DNA from: Diplosphaera chodatii
Taxonomy: Eukaryota; Chlorophyta; Trebouxiophyceae; Prasiolales; Stichococcaceae
Direction: 5' to 3'
Length of the DNA: 64,000 nt
NCBI GenBank assembly: GCA_032358165.1
Contig: JAALGY010000038.1
Span: 1,240,001 to 1,304,000, forward strand
Part shown: in pieces, positions 49,033-64,000 of the stretch
How the letters are laid out: each line of letters begins with the position of its first letter
Numbering within the stretch: position 1 is the first letter of the stretch
Program-made: the position numbers and the translations under genes
The notes under the pieces: generated by a model
The model's input: only the letters and a program-made list of their open reading frames with translations
The model's database searches: none
What the model was told of the DNA's origin: nothing

Positions 49033-49900
49033 GCAAGGCTACTAGCGCTCCAATGCACATTCGCACCGGCCGCCCGCTGGGCAGCAGCAATGCTGCGCTC
49101 AACGCATTCCGTATCTGTACGAAGCTAGATAGCGCTACGCCTGTGTGATGCTACTGCCGATGATCTCGGATGAAGCACCGAAACCAACACCCAAAGCGTC
49201 GCGGTTTCAGCCGCGCTGCGCGCTGCGTATCAGCGCAAGATAACCCGGGCTTATGTGTGGGAGCGTGTAATAGCGTTTCTGGTCAGGTACAGGGTTCAAG
49301 AGGCCAGCATCTGCACCTAGCAATTTCCTGTTCTCGGCTTCAAGCCAGGAGCAGGGGCCTACCCATGCAGGGCTATCATCCCCCACTCACTGCCATTTGG
49401 CCACTGCTTCACAGACCACAGCACTGCAGGCGTCAGCTGAGGCAGCCGATCATCAGGGTCACTGGCGTGGGACACAGTCGCATCCCACCCAGATCAGTCT
49501 TGTTGCGTCGCTGTGTTGGTTGCTTGCAACTTGAGCTAGCATCTGATGAGCCTCTGCTGCAACATTCAGGTACCCCGCCCATCCCACCATGACACCAACT
49601 GACGGGCAAGCACAGCTACAGCTATAGATGGTGCAATTTGCTATCAAACGCAGAAGTTCATGTCAGCTGCCCACCCAGCTGCAGTGCAATGTCAGCAGAT
49701 GTACAACGTTAGAAGCGGCAGTGACACATCAAAACAAGGCATTCTTGAGCCTGCGCGGCCTGCATGCCGTGAACACTACATCCTGACATAGTGCTGACCC
49801 TAGTGTAACAAAGTGCAGTTCCGGCTTCCTTGCTGTCCCCGCCTCCTGCCTCCCTCCTGCCCCTCGCAGCCTCCTCGGCATCAAAGACTGTCTATGCTGA
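49033..49900. other. Spacer upstream of the CW gene
   Basis: About 870 bases between the CW-gene start and the 4,6-dehydratase stop. Promoter plus 3' untranslated region expected; no gene supported on either strand. Confidence 0.4.
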
Positions 49901-52350
<2,450 letters not shown>

Positions 52351-52827
52351 CGCAGCGTCTCGTATGCTCAGAATGGGCGGTCTGGGGCCGCCGAACAACA
52401 CCGCGACACAGCACACACGCGTTCGGCCGCTTCTTGGACGCTGTCTGGGCGCAAACCGATCAACAGCCACAACCGGACTTGCAGGCACCCTGTTTCGCGT
52501 CACTAAAACCTAAATGCAGGCACTCTTTGCGACCGAATTTGGCCAAATTACACACCCGGCTTGCTTCCATCTTGCATGTGACTGTATGCAGATTGCGGCG
52601 CACCTGCTTCGATGACTGGCTGTTGTTGAAGGTTGCTCGTGCTCACAGATCTGGCCTTGAGTCATCAGGCATCGTATGACTGCCAGGTTTTGCCTTGCCC
52701 TTTGGCACCCTTGGATAGGCCAACAACAGGTCCCTGCCTTGCGGAGCTGCTTTGTTTCGGTTAGTGCATGCAACAAGTTGTAGCGTTTGTGTGAGCCGAT
52801 TGCCATCTTCAGGCGCGTGTCAAAGCC
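52351..52827. other. Divergent spacer dehydratase / TORTIFOLIA1-like
   Basis: 477 bases between two divergent starts, probably a two-way promoter. The minus-strand frame stays open to a Met at 52503, so part may be coding for the dehydratase. Confidence 0.35.
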
Positions 52828-55800
52828 ATGGGTCTTGCCTGTCGTGATGCAGGGCAGAATGTGAGCATGGCAAACTCAGAGTATAGGGCGCAGCTGAACG
52901 TGGCGCTCCTTGGGCTTGAGCAGCCGCACCTAGCAAAGCAGAGCTTCGAGGCTGGGCGCGCTTTGCTGTTGCACACCACCGAACCTGCAGTTGCGCCGCT
53001 GTACTTGCGCGATGTGTTGTTGCGCCTACATGAGTGCAGCAAAACAGCACGCAAGTACCGTTACAGGTGATAAAAATGCGACATGCTGGTGCTTGATTCG
53101 AGCCCACATGTGACACAACAAACTCTGCGTGCATGCGCCGCACAGTCAGTGCTCATCCCACCAGCTGTCGGCACACTTTCAAACTGTTGCACTGCGTGTC
53201 ACAAGGCTGGCAACCGTGCTAGTGCGCACGGCTGCCAGCGGCGACCAGGCGATGCCGCTATTGCAAAGTGCGGCAAAGCAGATGGTGGCATGCATTCGGT
53301 TGGAAAGCCAGGTGAGGGACATCACATGGAGCATGCCCTGTGCAAGAGTGCCCCATTGCCACATCATGCTGACATCTTCGACTACACACGAGTCAGGCAG
53401 CGGACGTTGAAGACTTTGCTGCGCTATCCAAAGCCATCGCTGCAGCATTGGCCGAGCTGCCCTCGGGCGCAGGCAGCCAGCTCATGTGGAGGATTGCAAT
53501 TGACCCACTGCTGTTCGGCACCGTCAGGTGGCTCCTGGCTGGCGTGGCACTCCTGTCTGCAATTGCGGAATGTGCGAGAAAATATAACTCAACTGGTCCT
53601 GGTCCCTGAACCAGCATGCAAAGTGTTCAGGGCACCATCGCAGCAGACGGCGGCAACCGCGCACGTGCTGCTTGGTTCAGCGCTCGAGGCAGTGAACCAT
53701 GCACCCCGCTTTGCTGCCGCCCGTGCCACGGTCATGGCGCCATGTCTGGAACAGCAGCTGCACAACATGAACTCAGGTCCCATGCAATCTGCCACGAGGC
53801 TGATCTGCCATCCTCTGAGCATGTGCAGAGTCCAGTGACTTGTCAGACTTCTGCCCGCTAGTTTTGACATGCCTTGTGCGCAGGGTCACCACGCATGCAG
53901 TTGCCACAGGCGCACTTGCCAGTGCAGCAATGCTTACTGGGCATGTCAGGCGCGAGTGTGCCAGCATCCCTGGTCAAGGCATGCATCAAGGCCTGTCTGC
54001 ATGCTGTGCGGAACCAGGTGATCCCAGCAACTAGTGCAGTACCAGTATATATGTATTTCACATGTTCATATGCCAGCCAGACGGCAGAGGCCTCAAATCA
54101 GACACTCTGCACTTGCGCAGGATCAGTGGGCAATGCGGCGTGAGGGACTGCTCACACTGTCAGCCTTGGCAGATGCCATGCAGGCAAGTTGTCAGGAGTA
54201 CTCTGACCTGCGCTGCTGTGGTGTACGGTGCAACGTGGCGCAGGTGTGCTCTCAATTTTGAAGGTGTAGTGTTATGTGGGTTGCAGAGGGTCGATGGGTT
54301 GGCATTTTACAGCGGCAATGGTCCTGAACCAGAGGTCTCGCACGATCTGCTGCCGCAGGGCACCTCGTTCCTGCTCAATGCCATGCCCAAGCTGTTGACA
54401 GAACTGGAGGTGCGACAGCCCTTGCAGGCACACAGAAGAGCAAAGAGAGCCCCTATGTGTTCTAATGCTTTCGTCAGCTTGCTGCTTACATGACCAGACA
54501 GTCGTGTCTGTACGCAGAATGCACGGTACGACAAGATCCAGCACGTGCGCTCAGCAGCAGACAAAGCGCTGCGGGCCCTGCAGGCGCTTGCTGTGTGCTG
54601 TCACCACAGCCACATTGCTGCAAAGCCGGCATCAGATCGCACAGCCAGCAGAGAACGGTGCTCGTGAATGCTGAATGAGCAGCGCTGACCCGTTGTCGTC
54701 CAGTACATGTCACCAACTGCTGGCGTCGCGGCACAGGACACTGGTCTCGTTCCATTTGAGCAGGCCGAGGAGTGTGGCGCACAAAGGGAGCGCAGGTGGT
54801 CTACATAGGGTACCTGCCATATGTACACCATTGGCAGCCATTGAGAACCAGCTGGCCCTAGGCAATGGCAAACCGACGCCAGCCAGGCGTCCGTCGCTGG
54901 CGCCCCACACCTCAGCGTCAGCAGAGCTGGACTTTGGCGTCCAGGTGGGCTGTGCCGCTGATCATGCATGCTAGCCGTCAGCACTGCAATTGTACGTCTG
55001 TGACACACTCGTGACACACTGCTTGTGCAGGTGTTTGCACCTCCACCGCCGACCCCGGAGCAGGCGGCGCGCTTCGCAAAGGTCTCCCACTGTCCTGCCA
55101 GATGTCTCCTGGTATACGCAGTTGCTCACACGAACAGCTGCCTGCAACCTGAATTGCATTGTGCATTTTTGGTCCAGGGGAACGTCACACCAGATGCAGC
55201 TGCAGGCCAGCCAGACAGCAGGGCGCCTGGTGACACCTGCTCCACCGCTGCTGCAGTTCCAGCAGCGGTCCTGCAGCATGGCGCACTGCCTGCACAGCAG
55301 CCGGGTGCCCAGCCAGAAAGCAAAGCACCTGTGCCGCCGGCCGTGCCCAATGGCAGCATTGATGCTGCAGCTGCAGAGCATCAGCCTGCACAATCGACAG
55401 AACCAGAGTCGGCCGTCGAAGGTTCTTTGGCAAGCTCTGCCACAGCAGCACCACCTGCAGCAGCAGCAGCAGCAGAGTCAGTAGTGGCAGTTGGTGAGGC
55501 GCAGCCCAGCTTAGCCCCCGCCATCGACACGACTGCAGGCCCTCTCAGGGTGCGGATGGATGCATATTCGCCATCAGCGGAGATCGCATTGGACTCGCAA
55601 CATGGCCCTGCCAGGTAAGGTTGCCTTGTCCCCTGGCCTCCATCCATTGGCCTAGCTGCACTACATATGGGCGAGCTGATGTCGGCCAAATAGTGATATA
55701 TATATGACACTCGCACTCCCGCCAACTCCTGAGTTGCTGACATGCAGGTTGGATGGCCTACAGCAGCTGCGAGTATGGGCACATGGCGCCTGTGGAGAAA

Positions 55801-56303
55801 TAGGCATTGAGATCATCACTGAATCAGCAGCAAGGTTGTCGCCTCAGCTGCACTTGCCAATTTGAAGTGCGGCCAGTGTGATGTCGTCTGCAGGGTTGCT
55901 GATGCATGTGCTCTGAAGATTAGCAATGTGCATGAGGTTTCATTGCAGGCCGGGCGCTTTGCGCAAGCACCGGTTCGCATGCAAAGCGGGCATGATGAGC
56001 CAGGAGATCGTGGACTGCCTTGCCAGGCCGCAGATGCCTGCAGCTGCCTTGCAAGACAGGACGACAGTACCAGAGGGGACAGCGCCTGCAGCTGAGGCCG
56101 ATACGCACATGCCAGCCGGCAATGCCACTGTGTCAGTGGCAGCTCCGCCTCAGGGCGCAGTGGCAATGGCAGAGCAGGTTGTGACCTTAGCTGAGGTTGA
56201 GGGTGCGCAGGCCAGTGGGTCAGAAGCACAGCAGCAGTCGGGACCGGTCTTGGCACCAGTGGCCACCAAGCCAATTACGTGGTTTGTACCTACTTGCAGT
56301 TGA
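52828..56303 (+). CDS. Helical repeat protein, TORTIFOLIA1/SPIRAL2-like
   Basis: Thirteen exons close in phase to 699 residues: 52828-53066, 53146-53311, 53397-53527, 53631-53776, 53884-54017, 54121-54183, 54287-54409, 54518-54592, 54852-54944, 55031-55081, 55178-55614, 55748-55834, 55949-56303. The first 400 residues are all-helical and Ala/Leu-rich, as in HEAT/TOG proteins. The clearest family trace is QWAMRREGLLTLSALADAM, LLNAMPKLLTELENARYDKI and VRSAADKALRALQAL, which matches the spacing of the last TOG-like repeats of plant TORTIFOLIA1 microtubule-associated proteins. A disordered Ala/Pro/Gln-rich linker follows (exon 55178-55614), then a short helical part (RLDGLQQLRVWAHGACGEI) and an acidic/Gln-rich end. 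The intron after 54183 begins with GC (gcaagt). The start Met at 52828 is tentative because the frame stays open back to a possible acceptor at 52812. Family assignment is moderate; the gene itself is well supported. Confidence 0.65.
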
Positions 56304-56481
56304 TGCCATTCGAAAGAATATTACAATCAAACACTGAATGGCACAGGCCACCGAATGTACAAAGCCATTGCATGAAAGTTACAAAGAAGCTGACCGGAAA
56401 TGGCTGCATGTGTGCAACCAGCCATTGCTTAGTGTACATGGCATTCACACTCGCTGCAGCGCTAGCATTCGGCAGTTTCTA

Positions 56482-59349
56482 CTACCGAACCTTTGCTGCT
56501 CGCCGTTTCGAGTGGCTGCCAGGCTGGGGTGTGGGAGGCGCCGGCGGTGTCGGAACACTGATAGAACCCTGCTGTACATCCGGCCCTGCATCGGCTAGCT
56601 GCCTTTGGCCCTCAAGGTACATCATCAGGTCATGCACCTGCACAGGAGCCATGCCATGTGTTGAGATTCGTACCATCCCAGTCAGCAGCAAGCGCACATA
56701 AAGACAGCAGAGGTCACTGACATCCGCTCCGCACGGAGCATCGTGAGCACAAAGCATCATACAATGCCAGACACACTACGACACCTGCTCCCTGAGGTCC
56801 TGGACTTCGGCCTGGCTGTTTGCCAGCTTTGAGGCAGCCGCCGCGGCGTCATCAGTGGCGCGCTGCTTGAGCGCCGCCTGGTTGGCGCGCATCTGGCTGT
56901 TGAGCGCATCCAGCACGTCACGCTCCTTGCTCAAGTCCTTCACCCGCTGCGTCTGCTTTGCCTGTACCGTGGTACGCACAGACGCGTCCGTGCACAGTCA
57001 AGAGACGACATGCCATCCCAGCATTTTGATGATGAGGTGTGGGAAATGCTTGAGCCTGGCGCATAGCAAGTCTGTCATGCATGAATGCTGCCATCTGGGC
57101 CAATGGCCAGCCCAGTCTGCGTACCAGCCTGGCCTCGGCACTCTTGTGCAGGCGCACTGCCTCGCTCGCAGCAGCTTTGGCCGCTGCAGCTGACGCCTGA
57201 CTCTGCGCTGCTGCTGCTGACAGCTCTGCGCACCGTGCCTCCAGCTCGCCCACCACCTGCGGGCATGCCACTTGCTGCAATCTGATCATTGCTGTGACGG
57301 TTACTGCGACCAGCTCTGGCTGAGATCGCAACACCCTGGTGTCATTTTGATGAGCATGTCGCAAAGCGTGGCCAATGGGTTATTGCACCAACTTCCGTAT
57401 CCAAGCGCGATTCGCACTATTGCCGGGTCACCTGCGCATGGCGGCCCTCGAACCAGCGGCGCTGCTCCTCCAGCTGCCCCGCCAGCAGCAGGTTGTACTC
57501 CTGCCCAATGGCGTCCAGCTTGCTGCTCACGAGCGCCTCCTCCATGTCAGCGTCATACCGCGTGTCTCTGCGGTGTGCATGAAGCGGCACACTCACAGCC
57601 ACATGTGTACATGTGGGCAAGCAAGCCGGGCGCAGAACACCTTTGCTGCCACGAACGCAGCAGTGGCCAGTGTGGAGAGCAGTGGCCAGTTTGGAGAGCA
57701 GGTTGCGCCACATCTTCTGCAGACGGGCACTGTCCTGCTCACGTGCTGCTGGGGGCGGCGGCGGCGGCGGCGTCCTCCCGGGGCGCGGGCGCGGGGGAGG
57801 GCACCTCCACCAGCTTGCCGTCCGTCTTGCTCTGGATCAGACGGTGCACGTAGCCGTCGCTGGAGTAGTCCCACACCTGCACAGCGGGCCTGGCCGTCAG
57901 AGCCTTACTGACGATCAGCCATGCGAGTGTCCGACCGCAGGTGTGCAGGCCCTGCCTAGGCTGCAACATTTGCACGCAGACAAGATGATGCAGCACATTC
58001 GCCGAGCCGGCGCACCAGGCAGCCAGTAGTACAGGGTCATCAGGCTCGCAGCAGTGCCAGCGACACATGACAGCCAGCGAGCGGGTGGCCAGCGCACCCG
58101 CTGCGTCTCCAGCTCCAGCGCATAGCAGTGGTTGGTGTCCTTCCAGTGCCCATTGGCGTGGCCGCTGCGGTAGCGCCCGCACCCGATGTGGCCGCAGATG
58201 AGGCAGATCCACAGGTCCGCAGCGGCGTTGCAGGTGGCGCAGTGGGAGACGTGGCCCTCGGAGTCGAGGCAGTACCGGCACACGGGGCACGAGGTGTCCG
58301 CCCACCGCATGAGGCACTCGTTGTGGAACCTGTGGTTGCAGACCTGCATCAGGACAATCGATGTCGTCGCCAGCGGTCCCTACATGTACAGCCCTGCCTT
58401 CCCACCGAATAAAGTATGGGCATCACATAGCACGACACGTTTTGATGATAGAGAGGCATGCCCTGGTTGAGTGTAGAGCTTTCGCTGTTATAAGCAGAGT
58501 CGCACCGTTGTGACGATGCCGCTGATGTGGGCGTCCAGCCGTTCCAGGCATACTGGGCATGTCGGAAGCTCTGTCTGCGCTGCCGCCCGCACTTGTGAGC
58601 CAAAGCCACCCGCTGCAACAGCCAGGCCATCAGTGCTGCTGCTGGCGCCGGGGCTGCCTTCCCTGGACCTGGCAGCAGCGGCTGCTGCCAGCTGTCCCAC
58701 CGCTGCAGGCGAGGCTGCGCTGCCGTCATGACCAGTGCCCTCGTCATATTGCACATCTTTGATGAACACCAGGCGGCAGATGATGTCCGGCTCCAGCGTC
58801 CAAAAGGGCTTGTTGTTGTGCTCCCTGTGGAACGCTGCCGCAGTTGCTGCGGTGTCAAAGCGCAGCAGCACGAGGCACGAGTTGCGGCTGTCGTCACGGC
58901 GGACGAAGCGTATCTCCCGGATAGACGGCAGATAGCCACCCGTCCAGGTACAGAAGTCGGCAACGCCCATGTCCGGAGACACCGCCAACACTGCCAACAT
59001 TTCCCCGTGCTGCTCCTGCATGCTTTCATTGCCTGTCATCAGCCACATGGTCAGGATGCGCACGCTGCAGCCTTTGCAGCACGCTGATGTGCCGCATTGC
59101 CATGCAGCATCGCACCGGCTGGCTCCATGCCGGACGCTGAGCGGAATCGGCAGCCGGAATCTCCCGATACAGGTGCACGACGCCGGTCAGGTGCTCGACA
59201 CGTGGATTGCCGGCAGAGAAGGTGATGGCATCTCCGTCCGCAGTGTCAGCACTAAGACCGCCCTCTGCTGCGTGCGCTGCACCGACCTGACGCACCGGCG
59301 CCTGACCGCCCTTGCGGTGCTGCAGGTCCACCTTCACCGAGTACGCCAT
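56482..59349 (-). CDS. BRAP: BRAP2/BRIZ-type RING and UBP zinc-finger ubiquitin ligase
   Basis: Cytosolic E3 ubiquitin ligase; the plant homologues BRIZ1/BRIZ2 are needed for seed germination, and animal BRAP2 binds nuclear localisation signals and Ras. Eight exons close in phase to 574 residues: 59116-59349, 58506-59015, 58098-58343, 57743-57876, 57432-57567, 57125-57256, 56785-56961, 56482-56637. Order: N-terminal strand region (ITFSAGNPRVEHLTGVVHLY); the RRM-like BRAP2 domain (LAVSPDMGVADFCTW, IREIRFVRRDD, CLVLLRFDTAATAAAF); a RING (CPVCLERLDAHISG joined over an intron to CNHRFHNECLMRW and CPVCRYC); a ubiquitin-binding UBP finger (CATCNAAADLWICLICG, CGRYRSGHANGHW); VWDYSSDGYVHRLIQ; three exons of coiled coil; and VHDLMMYLEGQRQL with the Pro-rich ISVPTPPAPPTP end. 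All zinc ligands of both fingers are present. It converges on the TORTIFOLIA1-like gene 178 bases away. Confidence 0.95.
57662..57699. repeat. 19-bp tandem duplication in a BRAP intron
   Basis: Two adjacent 19-base units (AGTGGCCAGTGTGGAGAGC and a copy with one change) lie inside the fourth intron of the BRAP-type gene. Confidence 0.85.
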
Positions 59350-59769
59350 TTCATCCCTCAGATGCCTCTCACTGACGATGCATGAGCAGTTCGTGGCATG
59401 GCGCAGCGGCACAGACCATGTGCAGCATTACCACAAATTGCGAAAATATATGGCAACATGTGCAATAATCGTGGCAGCTGTGTCGCATGTATGTTGCTCG
59501 GTTGTGAACTCGACGCGGGGCAGAATTCCCGTTGTGGCAGTTGCGCCTGGGCACGCTATCATAATTCCACCAGCTTCTCTGTGGCAAAGTACTGCAAAAG
59601 TCGAGAAGGTGCTTGCGCAGATAGGGTTTGCAGAAGTGGACAAGACACGACTCGCCTCGTCTGCGTGACTGCGTCATTGCCCGCTTGCACGCACCTTCAG
59701 AGCCCAGCACCAGCAGCTCAGCCCAGACAGCCTTCAGACGCTTCGTACGTCCCACAGCAGCTCGCCATC
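59350..59769. other. Divergent spacer BRAP / polyubiquitin
   Basis: 420 bases between the BRAP start and the proposed polyubiquitin ATG. Likely a two-way promoter. A plus-strand open frame crosses it but shows no recognisable protein. Confidence 0.35.
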
Positions 59770-62456
<2,687 letters not shown>

Positions 62457-62530
62457 TGTCTGCCACAGATGCCGAGGTTGTGGTGTGGGCTTCAGCTGAT
62501 GTATATGCATGGAACAGTTGACCAGAGTGA

Positions 62531-62558
62531 AAGCTCTTCTGTAAAAGCTCTTCTGTAA
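62531..62558 (+). terminator. Duplicated TGTAA poly(A) signal behind polyubiquitin
   Basis: A 14-base unit (AAGCTCTTCTGTAA) is repeated exactly twice in tandem, placing TGTAA at 62540-62544 and 62554-62558, 84 and 98 bases after the stop. TGTAA is the usual chlorophyte poly(A) signal. Cleavage is expected shortly after. Confidence 0.6.
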
Positions 62559-63079
62559 ATTTTGTGCTCAGATGGACATGATAGCCCTAACCCTCCACTC
62601 GGCAAGCAGCCGTGGTAGTTTTTACTGCGTCATCTCATGTACAGCCCACCGACCTACACGGACGGTATTGTAACGTGCGTGCAGGCTTCCCACCACTATG
62701 TAATATCCCGTTGAAACATGAAACTGCCATCCGCTGTCGCCCTGACAACCCTGACCTGTGACACTGACATGATGACATGAGTATCCCAGCACTTCGGCTG
62801 TGGTGCAGCTTGTCATATATCTCATGCAAGCACGTGCAGCATCACTAGAGGTGTTTTGGACGTCTCTGCCTTCGGATCAGCATTTGCTACGGGTCAAAAG
62901 CATGTTGATGCATGCCCTCACTGTTTGCCAGATGATGCAAGCGGTATTGGCTGTTGGGATATCAGGCTGTTACATACAATGGCACTGATTGGTGGTCATC
63001 CTTTCTGGTGTTACACTCGTAGCGAGCTCACTGGGCAAATGGACCGACGACCACAAGCACTGTGCTACCTCCCATCCAG
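62559..63079. other. Convergent spacer behind polyubiquitin
   Basis: About 520 bases between the polyubiquitin 3' end and the stop of the small minus-strand gene. No coding signal. Confidence 0.4.
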
Positions 63080-63402
63080 TCATTTCCGCAGCGTTGCATT
63101 GACTTCCCGGTCATTTGGCAAAAAGCCCATCAGCCGCCCTTCATGCAACGCATGCCAATGTCAGTATTCACTACAGTTTTCCTCCTCCCACTTACCACCA
63201 CACTGTGCTACCAAACAGATGCAAGCAATTGTATCCAGCATTGCCAAAACATTCGCCCACCTGACGACCCCTGGTATGCCAGCATGAAGCCAGCCAGCGC
63301 ACCAATGGAGGCTGCAATAGCCGCCGATTGCCGTGGTACACCAGCGTTCTTGCCTGCAATGCGGCACAACGGCAATTTGTGCCATGCAAGACTGGATGTC
63401 AT
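63080..63402 (-). CDS. Small single-helix protein, plant complex I subunit-like
   Basis: Two exons close in phase (63261-63402, 63080-63138) to 66 residues. A basic N-terminus is followed by one hydrophobic helix (SAAIAASIGALAGFMLAY) and, over the intron, the end GRLMGFLPNDREVN. The pattern of a helix ending FxxAYQ-x-S-GRLMGF-PN-EV matches my memory of a short plant mitochondrial complex I accessory protein (about 60 to 70 residues), which would place it in the inner membrane arm. The acceptor of exon 2 (gcatgaag) lacks a strong pyrimidine tract, but phase and motif agree. An in-frame upstream Met exists, so the N-terminus is not fixed. The family name rests on memory, not a search. Confidence 0.6.
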
Positions 63403-64000
63403 GCATTGAAGATGTCCCACTGCAAACACACTGTGCATGCTCGCTAATCTAGGTATCGTGCACCTGCTATGTACCCAAAAGGGTAGCTGGCGACTGTGGC
63501 GACTGACCAAGTAGTGTAGTCGTCGAAGCTGAAGTTCCCAACTGCAGAGGCAGCAGCTCTTCAACATCATCATGTGTCGTGATCCACTGCGTTACACAAT
63601 TGCACGGCGTGTACTGCACATGGCTCGATGATGACCGACCTGTCCTCCAGAAGCCGGGTGCTTTGTCAAGGACTGTGGTCAGCAATGCATCCGAGTCAGC
63701 TGTCTCACGCAGCAACCTGTGCATGCACCCTACAGCAGACTACAAGATGCGCCAGCACAGCACTCCACGCGCACCTGGGTACTTGGGCTCGTCGAAGATT
63801 ACGCCCATCCCGTTACACTCAATATGCCGCTGCCAAGGCACTGGATGGCGGTGACCCGGTCGCTTGATCACCGCCTCACCTGCGGGACAGCTAGTCCTGT
63901 ATGCGCCACCTGAGTGCGTCACGGGTGGGACCAGCCCTGACGCAGGCCAAGGTGTACTTGTGCAGCGCCTTCCTGGCTTACTACCACCAACGTGTATGGC
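63403..64000. other. Right edge, unassigned coding-like patches
   Basis: Minus-strand stretches at about 63790-63880 (CNGMGVIFDEPKYP) and 63650-63725 (LLRETADSDALLTTVLDKAP) read like exons with plausible splice sites, but I could not join them in phase or name a family. On the plus strand 63946-63999 also reads openly (AKVYLCSAFLAYYHQRVW) behind an acceptor-like cag. One or two genes probably start here and run off the window. Confidence 0.3.

Noticed and set aside
56435..56701. Possible plus-strand membrane protein (MAFTLAAALAFGSFYYRTF)
   Set aside because: The same bases encode the conserved BRAP C-terminus on the minus strand, with a matching splice site and stop.

Overview
This is nuclear DNA from a photosynthetic eukaryote, most likely a chlorophyte green alga. 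Almost every gene is split into many short exons by short GT-AG (occasionally GC-AG) introns, and coding sequence is rich in Ala/Gly/Arg/Gln. Two candidate algal poly(A) signals (TGTAA) lie directly behind the polyubiquitin gene. The gene content is plant-like: a PxcA/CemA-type plastid protein, a DUF1818 protein with a transit-peptide-like start, plant-type TTM, MORN-PIP5K, MUB, DnaJ-X and TORTIFOLIA1-like proteins. I see no bacterial operons, transposons, viral genes, CRISPR arrays, rRNA or tRNA genes. Species is not determinable from the window alone.

I rebuilt 17 genes by hand, checking that reading phase is carried across every proposed splice junction. For 15 of them the whole chain of exons closes in phase from start to stop; the TspO C-terminus and parts of the PHD-AAA gene remain uncertain.

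Layout left to right: a TspO/MBR gene (653-2458, minus); two tandem CPA1 Na+/H+ exchangers (3876-7930 and 8258-12675, minus); a PABPN1-type nuclear poly(A)-binding protein (13309-14447, minus); a large ePHD + AAA ATPase gene (15032-22161, plus); a DnaJ/X-domain protein with an N-terminal glycine-rich module (22595-26077, plus); an intronless membrane-anchored ubiquitin-fold protein (26603-26968, minus); a PxcA/CemA-family protein (27538-29929, minus); a TTM1/2-like uridine-kinase-fold + CYTH protein (30732-34370, plus); a PITH-domain protein (34985-36075, minus); a DUF1818 protein (36476-38608, plus); a MORN-repeat phosphatidylinositol phosphate kinase of 20 exons (39310-46176, minus); a CW zinc-finger protein (46783-49032, minus); an NDP-glucose 4,6-dehydratase with a 7-nt microexon (49901-52350, minus); a TORTIFOLIA1-like helical protein (52828-56303, plus); a BRAP2/BRIZ-type RING ubiquitin ligase (56482-59349, minus); a five-unit polyubiquitin gene (59770-62456, plus); and a small protein resembling a plant complex I subunit (63080-63402, minus).

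The genes do not form one pathway. Several short spacers separate divergent starts (PABPN1/PHD-AAA, PxcA/TTM, PITH/DUF1818, dehydratase/TORTIFOLIA1-like, BRAP/polyubiquitin) and probably act as two-way promoters. Loose themes are ubiquitin (polyubiquitin, BRAP, MUB), membrane transport and lipid signalling (two exchangers, PIP5K, TTM), chromatin (PHD-AAA, CW finger) and plastid function (PxcA, DUF1818).
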